From contig CAVSJF010000009.1 in assembly GCA_963728155.1 (NCBI GenBank), forward strand, positions 310,001 to 374,000: 64,000 bases of DNA, given 5' to 3'. The DNA is from JACVRW01 sp963728155. GTDB taxonomy: Bacteria; Actinomycetota; Thermoleophilia; Solirubrobacterales; Thermoleophilaceae. Under the pieces are notes generated by a model. The model ran no database searches, was not told where the DNA came from, and worked only from the letters and a program-made list of their open reading frames with translations. A program made the position numbers and the translations under genes. Each line of letters starts with the position of its first letter. Within the stretch, counting starts at the first letter, position 1. Shown piece after piece: positions 26,749 through 34,033 of the stretch.

Positions 26749-27693
26749 GTGGCCGCGACAGCGCAGACGATTGGCAGTGACGCACCTGCGGGCGGCCACA
26801 CGCTCGCCCACCAGGTCACGAACGTCGCCGCGATCGTGATCCCACTCGCGGCGTTCGTGGTCGCCGCGGTGATGCTGTGGGGCCGGCTCGTGGAGTGGGT
26901 CGACCTGGTCGTGCTGGCCGTGGCCTACGTGGCCACCTGCCTGGGGATCACGGTGGGCTTCCACCGTCTGCTGACCCACCGCTCCTTTCAGACCTATCCC
27001 GCAGTTCGCTACACGATGGCTGTGCTGGGAACGCTGGCGGTAGAGGGCTCGGTGATCAAGTGGGTGGCCGATCACCGCAAGCACCACGACTTCGCCGACG
27101 AGGACGGCGACCCGCACAGCCCTCACGGCGCTGGGCCTGGAATAGTCGGGGCCCTCGCCGGCCTATGGCATGCCCATGTGGGCTGGCTGTTCAACTCGGT
27201 TGGCCAGGCCGACCGGCGCCGCTACGCGGGGGACCTGCTCAAGGACACCGGCATGCGCCGGATCGACGCCGCCGAGAAGCCGCTGATCCTGGCCAGCCTG
27301 GCGATCCCCTTCATGCTCGGCTACCTCGTGAAAGGGACCCTCACCGGTGCGCTGCTCACGCTGATGTGGGGCGGCCTGGTGCGCATCTTCCTGCTCCACC
27401 ACGCGACGTTCAGCATCAACTCGATCTGCCACTACTTCGGGCGCCGGCCCTTCGCCACCGAGGACCGCTCCACCAACGTCGCCTGGCTCTCCCTGGCCAC
27501 GCTCGGCGAGTCCTGGCACAACAACCACCACGCGTTTCCCACCTCGGCTTTTCACGGCCTGCGCGGCCGTGAGCTCGACCTCGGCGGTCTCTTCATCCGG
27601 GCGCTCGAACGCACCGGGCTGGCCTGGCAGGTGGTGCGAATCAGCCCCGCCCGCCAGCGCCGGAAGGCCGGCCGCGCGCCAACCGCCGGCTGA
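26749..27693 (+). CDS. Acyl-CoA/acyl-lipid delta-9-type fatty acid desaturase
   Basis: 314 residues from GTG at 26749. Three histidine boxes bind the di-iron centre: HRLLTH, HRKHH and HNNHH, with the expected spacing and four hydrophobic helices (VTNVAAIVIPLAAFVVAAVM, VDLVVLAVAYVATCLGITVG, ASLAIPFMLGYLVKGTLTGA, LLTLMWGGLVRIFLLHHATF). FEDGDPHSPHG-like segment (DEDGDPHSPHGAGPG) matches stearoyl-CoA desaturases. Integral membrane enzyme introducing a cis double bond into saturated acyl chains. No obvious link to glycan synthesis; it appears inserted between two glycan operons. Confidence 0.93.
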   Translation: MAATAQTIGSDAPAGGHTLAHQVTNVAAIVIPLAAFVVAAVMLWGRLVEWVDLVVLAVAYVATCLGITVGFHRLLTHRSFQTYPAVRYTMAVLGTLAVEGSVIKWVADHRKHHDFADEDGDPHSPHGAGPGIVGALAGLWHAHVGWLFNSVGQADRRRYAGDLLKDTGMRRIDAAEKPLILASLAIPFMLGYLVKGTLTGALLTLMWGGLVRIFLLHHATFSINSICHYFGRRPFATEDRSTNVAWLSLATLGESWHNNHHAFPTSAFHGLRGRELDLGGLFIRALERTGLAWQVVRISPARQRRKAGRAPTAG

Positions 27694-27857
27694 GCAAAGA
27701 GGGTTGGCCCGGAGGGGGCTACACTCGGTCGACAGGCGGTGCATTGCCAGCGACGCCGCGCCGCCCCTCACCCCCCCGCCCGGAGCACGGGTCTGTTTCA
27801 TCACTGGAGACTCCTCTTGGAGCGGGCATACGCATCACCCACAAGGAGTTTCACCTC

Positions 27858-28850
27858 ATGAGCAAGCAGCAGCAGCAGAAGATCGTGCAGTACCTGAACG
27901 AGGCCCACGGGGCGGAGCTTGGGCTCGTGCGCCAGTTGCAGGCCCAGATCGCGATGACCCCCAAGGGCAGCTATCGCAACGGGTTGGAGACCCACCTGGA
28001 GGAGACGCGGCGGCACGCCGAGCGTGTCGAGGGGCGGCTCGCCGAGCTGGAGCAGGGCAGCAACCCGCTCCAGGCCGGGCTGGGGGCCGTGGGGAGCCTC
28101 GTCGGGCAGGCGTTGGCGCTGACCAAGACTCCGCTCGACCTGGTCCGCGGGTCCGGTGGGGAGGAGAAGGTGCTCAAGAACGCCAAGGACAGCTGTGCGG
28201 CGGAAGCCCTGGAGATCTCCACCTACGCCGCGCTGGCCCGGCTGGCCGTGACCGCCGGAGACGCGAAGACCCAGCGCCTGGCCGAGTCCGTGCTCAAGGA
28301 CGAGCAGCGCATGCTGGATTGGCTGCTGAAGGAGATCCCGGGCCTAACCGACGCGATGGCGCGGGCGGAGTTCGACGGCGAGGGTTCGTACGACGTGACC
28401 GAGACGGGCGCCGCCGACGCGGTGCGCAAGGGGGCCGGTACCGCCAAGCGGACCGCCCGCCAGGCGCGCAAGGCGCCGGGCGTGGCGCGCGCCGAGGGCA
28501 CCGTCAAGGGCGCCGTGGCCTCCGCCTCGGACCTGGCCATCGCGAACTACGACTCGCTCAGCGCCGACGAGGTGCAGGGCAAGCTCGCGGAGCTGTCGCA
28601 GATCGACCTGGCCAAGGTCAATGCCTACGAGCGCAAGAACCAGAACCGGTCGACCATAACCAGCCGGGTCGACTCGCTACAGGGTGACGAGCCGTGGCCG
28701 GGGTACGACGAGCTCAGTGTGGACGAGGTCCGCGCCGCGCTGTCCGAGGGCGACGAGTCGAGGGTCAAGGCTGTCCGCAGCTACGAGCCCCGGCACAAGA
28801 ACCGCGCCGGCGTGCTCCAGGCCACCGAGCGCGAGCTGGCCAACGCCTGA
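27858..28850 (+). CDS. Ferritin-like DUF892 (YciE/YciF) protein with two C-terminal tandem repeats
   Basis: 330 residues. ATG at 27858 has AAGGAG nine bases before it, the clearest ribosome site in the window. Residues 1-175 form the DUF892 four-helix bundle (VQYLNEAHGAELGLVRQLQA, LETHLEETRRHAERVEGRLA, AKDSCAAEALEISTYAALAR, LKDEQRMLDWLLKEIPGLTD) with paired Glu/His of a possible di-metal site. A Lys/Ala-rich linker follows. Then two copies of about 45 residues start YDSLSADEVQGKLAELSQID and YDELSVDEVRAALSEGDESR, each ending in YERKNQNR or YEPRHKNR. DUF892 proteins are linked to stress responses. A strong terminator follows at 28869. Confidence 0.85.
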   Translation: MSKQQQQKIVQYLNEAHGAELGLVRQLQAQIAMTPKGSYRNGLETHLEETRRHAERVEGRLAELEQGSNPLQAGLGAVGSLVGQALALTKTPLDLVRGSGGEEKVLKNAKDSCAAEALEISTYAALARLAVTAGDAKTQRLAESVLKDEQRMLDWLLKEIPGLTDAMARAEFDGEGSYDVTETGAADAVRKGAGTAKRTARQARKAPGVARAEGTVKGAVASASDLAIANYDSLSADEVQGKLAELSQIDLAKVNAYERKNQNRSTITSRVDSLQGDEPWPGYDELSVDEVRAALSEGDESRVKAVRSYEPRHKNRAGVLQATERELANA

Positions 28851-28868
28851 CCGACGGGTGCGCGCGAA

Positions 28869-28900
28869 CGGAGGAGGGCCGACACGGTGGCCCTCCTCCG
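28869..28900. terminator. Perfect 12-bp stem hairpin, bidirectional terminator
   Basis: CGGAGGAGGGCC (28869-28880), loop GACACGGT, then GGCCCTCCTCCG (28889-28900). It sits 18 bp after the DUF892 stop and 21 bp from the end of the converging FkbM gene, so it can serve both. No poly-T, as is usual for this kind of genome. Confidence 0.8.
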
Positions 28901-28921
28901 CCGCGTGGCGGTTCTCTCGAC

Positions 28922-29665
28922 TCAGTCGCGGGCTATCCAGTTCCAGAGGGTCGGCTGCGAATACATGGCCTCGAACTCGGCGCGCGAATAGGGACCGGTC
29001 CCGTCGATGTCGTAGATCCGCATCCCGACGTCGTCCGCGAGCACCGAATAGACCTGGTCAGGCGTGGAGCTGCCACCCGCGCCGTGCTCGAACACGACGA
29101 TTGGCCGGTGACGCCTCAGCGTTTCGACGGCGCCGGCCAGCACCATGGCCTCGGCCCCTTCGACGTCGATCTTGATCAGTGTGGGCACGTAGCCCTCCGG
29201 AAGCGCCCCGTCGAGGCGCTCGAGCCGCACGGGGATGAAGGTCAGATTGCGCTCATCGGTGAACGCGTGTGCGTGCAGCGTGCTGCGAGCCGGCTGGGTG
29301 TGGTCGTAGAGAAAGGTGGCCTCGCCGTCGTGGTCGGACAGAGCGGCAGATCTCACGTCGACCCCCGGGCACCTGCGGGCCAGGTTCGCCGCGAGGTGAG
29401 GCAACGGCTCGTAGGCGATGTGCCGGCCGTCGGGCGAGCACCGGACCATCTCGTCCAGGACGTCGCCGGCGTGCGCGCCGACGTCGATGCAGTTCGAGTC
29501 CCGAGCAAGACACGCGGCCAGGAGAACGCGCATCTGGGCGTTGTCCCGAGCCTCTCGTCGCGCCGTTCGGTTGACTGCGCGGTAGGCCTTCCGGAGTGGT
29601 GTCTCGACGCCGGACCGGCCGGCAAGCGAAACGATGCGGTCCCGGGCCCGAGCGGACAAGACCAT
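28922..29665 (-). CDS. FkbM-family SAM-dependent methyltransferase
   Basis: 247 residues from ATG at 29665. Motif I NCIDVGAHAGDVLDEMVRCS, then IAYEPLPHLAANLARRCPGV (motif II acidic residue), VRSAALSDHDGEATFLYDHT, and the FkbM hallmark YVPTLIKIDVEGAEAMVLAG (IKxDVEG), followed by PIVVFEHGAGGS. O-methyltransferases of this family modify sugars or macrolides. It is the last gene of the minus-strand run gmd-lhgO-like-rfbC-fkbM, 10 bp after the RfbC gene, which suggests methylation of a sugar in the same glycan. Confidence 0.88.
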   Translation of the reverse strand: MVLSARARDRIVSLAGRSGVETPLRKAYRAVNRTARREARDNAQMRVLLAACLARDSNCIDVGAHAGDVLDEMVRCSPDGRHIAYEPLPHLAANLARRCPGVDVRSAALSDHDGEATFLYDHTQPARSTLHAHAFTDERNLTFIPVRLERLDGALPEGYVPTLIKIDVEGAEAMVLAGAVETLRRHRPIVVFEHGAGGSSTPDQVYSVLADDVGMRIYDIDGTGPYSRAEFEAMYSQPTLWNWIARD

Positions 29666-29675
29666 GCTCGGCACC

Positions 29676-30215
29676 CTAAAGGTCGAGGTCGCGGAGCAGC
29701 GGCGCTCCGCGATCTCGCTCTGACACCACCAGGTCCATGTCGGCGGGCCAGGTGACCCCGACCGAAGGGTCATCGAAGCGAAAGCCCCGCTCCAGGGCGG
29801 GGTCGTAGTAGGTCGAAACCTTGTAGACCACGTCCGCCACCTCGGAGAGCACGCAGAAGCCGTGTGCGAAGCCGTCGGGCACGTACAGCTGGTGATGATC
29901 CTCGTCGTCGAGGCGAAAGCCCTCCCACCGCCCGAACCCCGGCGACCCGGACCTGATGTCGACCACCACGTCGAGGATCGCGCCCCGCGCGCAGCGAACC
30001 AGCTTGGCCTGGCCAGGCTGGAAGTGCATGCCGCGAAGTACGCCTTGCCCCGAGCGGGAGTGGTTGTCCTGCACGAAGTCATCGTCCACGCCGAGCTCGG
30101 CCCAGACCTCCTTGCGGTAGGTCTCCTGAAAGAAGCCGCGGCTGTCGCCGTGCACCACGGGCGCGACCAGCAGCGGTCCCTCCAGATGGGTGTCGAGGCG
30201 CCTCACCGCGACCAC
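29676..30215 (-). CDS. rfbC: dTDP-4-dehydrorhamnose 3,5-epimerase family protein
   Basis: 179 residues from GTG at 30215. Cupin epimerase with LLVAPVVHGDSRGFFQETYR (DxRGxFxE), NHSRSGQGVLRGMHFQPGQA (catalytic His in RGMHFQ), KLVRCARGAILDVVVDIRSG, LYVPDGFAHGFCVLSEVADV (PxGFAHGF with the second key residue region) and VVYKVSTYYDPALERGFRFD. Converts dTDP-4-keto-6-deoxyglucose to the L-lyxo form on the dTDP-rhamnose route. rfbA, rfbB and rfbD are not in the window. Overlaps the oxidase gene by 13 bp, so they are coupled. Confidence 0.9.
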   Translation of the reverse strand: MVAVRRLDTHLEGPLLVAPVVHGDSRGFFQETYRKEVWAELGVDDDFVQDNHSRSGQGVLRGMHFQPGQAKLVRCARGAILDVVVDIRSGSPGFGRWEGFRLDDEDHHQLYVPDGFAHGFCVLSEVADVVYKVSTYYDPALERGFRFDDPSVGVTWPADMDLVVSERDRGAPLLRDLDL

Positions 30216-31381
30216 GCTAGCTCAGCGCGCTCGGCGATCAGCCGGGAGAGGGCGAAGGCCGCGGTGGCCGCCGGCGATGGCGCGTTGCGCACGTGCAGGG
30301 CGCGCTCGGCCGGCGAGATGACGAAGTCGTCGACCAGGCGGCCGTCGCGGGCCACCGCCTGGGCGCGGACGCCGGCGAAGCCCGGCTCCAGGTCGCCTGG
30401 GCCGATCTCGGGGACGTAGGCCGACGCGGCGCGGGCCAGCGAGCGAGGCCGAGCGGCCAGACGCAGCTCGGACAGGCCGGTCCGCCACCAGCGGCGGGCC
30501 ATGCGCCAGGCGCCGGGCCACGCCAGGTCGCGCACCCCCCGCGGTGCCGGCAGCGCGGTCGGACCGAGCGAGACATTCCCGTCGATGTGGCGGCTCAGGT
30601 GGACCCCCAGGAAGGGCAGCGACGGATCGGGCACCGGATAGATGAGCGAGCGCACCAGGTGACGCCGCTCGGGACGCAGGTACTGGTAGGCGCCGCGGAA
30701 GGGGAACACGCGCGGCTCGGCCGGGGCGCCGGCGGCCACCGCCAGGCGATCGGAGTCGAGGCCGGCGCAGAAGACCGCGAAGCGGGCCCGCGTCTCCCCC
30801 CGCTCATGACGGAGGCCGATTCTCCCGCTCGCGTTCGTCACATGGTCCACACCGCAACTCGTGGCCACCGGTACGCCGTCGTCCTCCAGCTCGGCCGAGA
30901 TCCTGCGCGCAACGGCCGCGAAGTCGACGATCGCGGTGGCGGGCGAGTGCAGCGCCGCCACGCCGCGGCAGTGCGGCTCCACGTCGGCGAGCTGCGCACC
31001 GTGCAGGCGGCGCAGCCCGCGCACCCCGTTCTCCCGGCCGCGCCGCTCGAGCTCGCCGAGACGGCCCAGCTCGCTCTCGTCGCGCGCCACGATCAGCTTG
31101 CCGCTGCGCTCGTGGGGGATGGAGTGCTCCTCGCAGTAGGCGTACATCTCCCGCGACCCGGCGACGCAGAGCCGGGCCTTGAGCGAACCGGGCTCGTAGT
31201 AGATGCCGGCATGGATCACCCCGCTGTTGGCACCGCTCTGACCGCCGGCCACGTGCGGTCCGCGCTCGAGCACGACGGCGCTCGAGCCCGGGCGGCGGCG
31301 CTTGAGCTCGCGGGCCACGGCCAGGCCGAGGATGCCCGCCCCGACGACCGCGAGATCGCACTCGCCGGGCGGCTCGACCAA
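30203..31381 (-). CDS. lhgO: FAD-dependent oxidase, L-2-hydroxyglutarate oxidase family (LhgO-like)
   Basis: 392 residues from TTG at 31381. N-terminal FAD motif CDLAVVGAGILGLAVARELK (GxGxxG) and VVLERGPHVAGGQSGANSGV, then IHAGIYYEPGSLKARLCVAG, the hallmark of LhgO/L2HGDH proteins. Further motifs: IPHERSGKLIVARDESELGR, FAVFCAGLDSDRLAVAAGAP, VFPFRGAYQYLRPERRHLVR, LGVHLSRHIDGNVSLGPTAL and VRAQAVARDGRLVDDFVI. Oxidises L-2-hydroxyglutarate or a related 2-hydroxy acid, reducing FAD. The position between gmd and rfbC is unexpected for central metabolism, so a role on a sugar-derived hydroxy acid is conceivable. Confidence 0.88.
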   Translation of the reverse strand: MVEPPGECDLAVVGAGILGLAVARELKRRRPGSSAVVLERGPHVAGGQSGANSGVIHAGIYYEPGSLKARLCVAGSREMYAYCEEHSIPHERSGKLIVARDESELGRLGELERRGRENGVRGLRRLHGAQLADVEPHCRGVAALHSPATAIVDFAAVARRISAELEDDGVPVATSCGVDHVTNASGRIGLRHERGETRARFAVFCAGLDSDRLAVAAGAPAEPRVFPFRGAYQYLRPERRHLVRSLIYPVPDPSLPFLGVHLSRHIDGNVSLGPTALPAPRGVRDLAWPGAWRMARRWWRTGLSELRLAARPRSLARAASAYVPEIGPGDLEPGFAGVRAQAVARDGRLVDDFVISPAERALHVRNAPSPAATAAFALSRLIAERAELAWSR

Positions 31382-31383
31382 GG

Positions 31384-32381
31384 CTAGCCCGCCTGTTTTT
31401 GCGGCACTCCGGCGGCGAGCATCTCGAGATCGGACTCGACCATCAGGCGCACCATCTCCTTAAAGGAGGTCCGCGGCACCCAGCCCAGCTTCTCCCGGGC
31501 CTTGGTGGCGTCGCCGATCAGGTGCTCCACCTCGGCCGGTCGCATGAACCGCTCGTCGATCCGAACGTACTTCTCGGGGTCGATCCCGGCACACTCGAAG
31601 GCCACCCGCACGAGCTCGCGCACCGAATGCGCCTCGCCCGTGGCGATCACGAAGTCATCGGGCTCGTCCTGCTGGAGCATCAGCCACATGGCCTCGACGT
31701 AGTCCTTGGAGTAGCCCCAGTCGCGCTCGGCGTCGAGGTTTCCGAGGGCCAGCTCGTCCTGGAGGCCGAGCTTGATGGCGGCCGCGCCGTGGGTGACCTT
31801 GCGGGTGACGAACTCGAGCCCCGGCGCTCTGACTCGTGATTGAAGAGGATCCCCGAGCAGGCGAAGAGGTCATAGGACTCGCGGTAGTTGACCGTGATGA
31901 AGTGCCCGTAGCACTTGGCCACTCCGTAGGGCGAGCGCGGGTAGTAGGGCGTGCTCTCTCGCTGCGGAACCTCGAGGACCTTGCCGAACATCTCCGACGA
32001 GGAGGCCTGGTAGAAGCGCGCCTCGGGCGCGACCTCGCGCATCGCTTCGAGCATGCGCGTGACGCCCGTGGCGGTGAACTCGGCGGTGAGCACGGGCTGG
32101 GACCACGACGCCGCGACGAACGACATCGCGGCCAGGTTGTAGATCTCCTCGGGCTGGCTGTCGCGGAGCACGTCGACCAGCGAGCGCTGGTCCAGCAGGT
32201 CGCCGGTGTGCAGCACGAGGTCGTCGCGGATGCCCTGAAGGCGCTGAAAGGTCTCAGTCGAGGAGCGGCGGACCATGCCGTGGACCTCGTAGCCCTTCTC
32301 GAGCAGGAGCTCGGCGAGGTAGGAGCCGTCCTGTCCGGTGATGCCGGTGATGAGTGCGCGTCGCTTGGTCCCGTCGCTCAT
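31384..32381 (-). CDS. gmd: GDP-mannose 4,6-dehydratase (one frameshift)
   Basis: ATG at 32381. RALITGITGQDGSYLAELLL (GxxGQDG, hallmark of Gmd), VHGMVRRSSTETFQRLQGIR, PEEIYNLAAMSFVAASWSQP, YQASSSEMFGKVLEVPQRES (catalytic SSSEMFG), RSPYGVAKCYGHFITVNYRE (YxxxK), CSGILFNHES. The usual continuation RRGLEFVTRKVTHGAA is recovered by adding one G to the run of four at about 31821-31824. Downstream: DWGYSKDYVEAMWLMLQQDE and VRIDERFMRPAEVEHLIGDA, both typical of Gmd. Makes GDP-4-keto-6-deoxy-D-mannose, the precursor for the Rmd-like reductase encoded at 21044-21934 or for GDP-fucose or perosamine. Confidence 0.93.
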
Positions 32382-32443
32382 GCGGGCGTGAGGCTAGCGA
32401 GAGGTGCCCGGGGACGTCTCGGATCGGTCCATAAACTGTTCGC

Positions 32444-33106
32444 GTGCAGCTGCGAGCGCTCGCGGACAGAGGCAGGGCGACGGCGCTCTCAGCGCTCCGC
32501 CGCGTGCGGCCCCGTACGTTCACGCTGGCCGAGACCGAGTACCGCTACTTCGTTCACGGCTACAACCAGACGTGGCGCAACGAACGCGCGGTCGAGATCC
32601 CGATCGCGCTGGGTCAGCTCGATCAGCGACGCGGTGGGCGGGTCCTCGAGGTGGGCAATGTGATGGCCCACTACGGCCGTCGTGGTCATGAGGTCGTGGA
32701 CAAGTACGAGTCCGACCCCGGTGTCCGCAACGCGGACATCCTCGACATGGAGGCGGATCATCCTTACGACCTGATCCTGGCGATTTCGACTCTCGAGCAC
32801 GTCGGCTTCGACGAGGAGGAGCGCGATGCCGACAAGCCGCGACGCGCCGTCGAGCGAATGGTTGGCATGCTCGCTCCGGGCGGCACGCTGCTGGTGACGG
32901 TGCCGCTGGGCTACAACGAGTCGCTCGACACCCACCTTCGGGACAGGACGATCGCCTTCGACGAGCTGCGTTTCCTCAAACGCATCTCGGCCGACAATCG
33001 ATGGCGCGAGGTGGCGGCCCGGGACGTCGAGGGGGTCGCCTACGGCCGTCCCTTCCGCTGGGCGAACGGCCTTGCGGTCGGTGTATCTCAGAGGGACCGC
33101 GTCTAG
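32444..33106 (+). CDS. Class I SAM-dependent methyltransferase-like protein
   Basis: 220 residues from GTG at 32444. FTLAETEYRYFVHGYNQTWR precedes the SAM region GRVLEVGNVMAHYGRRGHEV, VDKYESDPGVRNADILDMEA, YDLILAISTLEHVGFDEEER (motif IV) and MLAPGGTLLVTVPLGYNESL. The motif I glycine pattern is unusual (EVGNVMAHY instead of D-x-G-x-G-x-G), which is typical of a subgroup found in polysaccharide clusters. First gene of a plus-strand run that continues through the flippase to the heptose genes. Confidence 0.75.
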   Translation: MQLRALADRGRATALSALRRVRPRTFTLAETEYRYFVHGYNQTWRNERAVEIPIALGQLDQRRGGRVLEVGNVMAHYGRRGHEVVDKYESDPGVRNADILDMEADHPYDLILAISTLEHVGFDEEERDADKPRRAVERMVGMLAPGGTLLVTVPLGYNESLDTHLRDRTIAFDELRFLKRISADNRWREVAARDVEGVAYGRPFRWANGLAVGVSQRDRV

Positions 33107-33116
33107 CATCGGGCCC

Positions 33117-34025
33117 GTGACCGGGCCCCTCGTGACCGTCGGGATACCCACCTACAATCGCGCGGAACTGGTGCAAAGGGCGGTCGGATCCGCGCTGGGT
33201 CAAGATCACGATGCTCTCGAGGTCATCGTGCTGGACGACGCCTCCACGGACGAGACCGCGGAGGTGCTCGAGCCCTGGGCAGAGCACGAGCCGCGCCTGC
33301 GCTACCTGCGCCAGGACCGCAACGTCGGCCACGCGCGCAACTTCCAGGCCGCCCTGGACCGCGCCGAGGGCGAGTACTTCATGTGGCTCTCCGACGACGA
33401 CTGGGTCGACCCCAGCTATGTCTCGAGCTGTCTCGAGGTGCTCCGCGGAGAAGGCAAGCACGTGCTGGTCGCGGGGCTTGCGCGCTATCACTCGAGCGGC
33501 GAGCACGTGGTCGACGAGCGTCCCACCGAGCTGCTGTCCGCGCGGCCCGGCACCCGGGTGCTCCAGTACCTGACGCGAGTCAACGTCAACGGAGTCCTCT
33601 TCGGGCTCGCCCGCCGGGCGGATGTCCAGAAGCTTTCCTTTCCGGACGAGGTGGGCGGTGACTGGCTCCTCGTGGCCGGCCTGGCCGCCCGCGGGCGCGT
33701 GCGCACGCTGCCGAACGTGCACATCCATCGGTCCATGGACGGGCTGTCCGCCGACGCCCAGCGCCTTGCGCGGTCGTTCGGCCTGCGTGGGGCGATCGCT
33801 CGCCACCACCACTTCGCCGTGGCGGCGAGCTTCGCACGCGAGATCGTCGGGTCCCCCGCCTACGCGCCCATGGGCCGCGTCCAGCGCGTCGTCACCGCTG
33901 CCCTGGCCGCAGCCGTGATCACCCTCCGGTTCCCGGGGCACGCCGGCTTGCGATGGCTCCTGGAGCGCGCAGGCCATCCCGAGGTGGAAGACCAGATAAT
34001 CAGCTGGGTTCGCGCCCGAGACTGA
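33117..34025 (+). CDS. Glycosyltransferase family 2
   Basis: 302 residues. GTG at 33117, 10 bp after the upstream stop, opens directly into VTVGIPTYNRAELVQRAVGS, then VIVLDDASTDETAEVLEPWA, VGHARNFQAALDRAEGEYFM with WLSDDDWVDPSYVSSCLEVL (DxD metal site), and a middle part that checks out as a GT-A fold. The C-terminal region has an amphipathic stretch and a hydrophobic helix (VVTAALAAAVITLRFPGHAG), possibly membrane-associating. Inverting cytoplasmic transferase, donor unknown; its gene immediately precedes a flippase gene. Confidence 0.9.
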   Translation: MTGPLVTVGIPTYNRAELVQRAVGSALGQDHDALEVIVLDDASTDETAEVLEPWAEHEPRLRYLRQDRNVGHARNFQAALDRAEGEYFMWLSDDDWVDPSYVSSCLEVLRGEGKHVLVAGLARYHSSGEHVVDERPTELLSARPGTRVLQYLTRVNVNGVLFGLARRADVQKLSFPDEVGGDWLLVAGLAARGRVRTLPNVHIHRSMDGLSADAQRLARSFGLRGAIARHHHFAVAASFAREIVGSPAYAPMGRVQRVVTAALAAAVITLRFPGHAGLRWLLERAGHPEVEDQIISWVRARD

Positions 34026-34033
34026 GGCCAGAG

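Noticed and set aside
26652..26750. Short open frame starting TTG (ASYSNYLTAQHHEPDVAVLV)
   Set aside because: About 32 codons between the flippase and the desaturase, without a ribosome site or conserved motif; it may be a remnant but cannot be supported.
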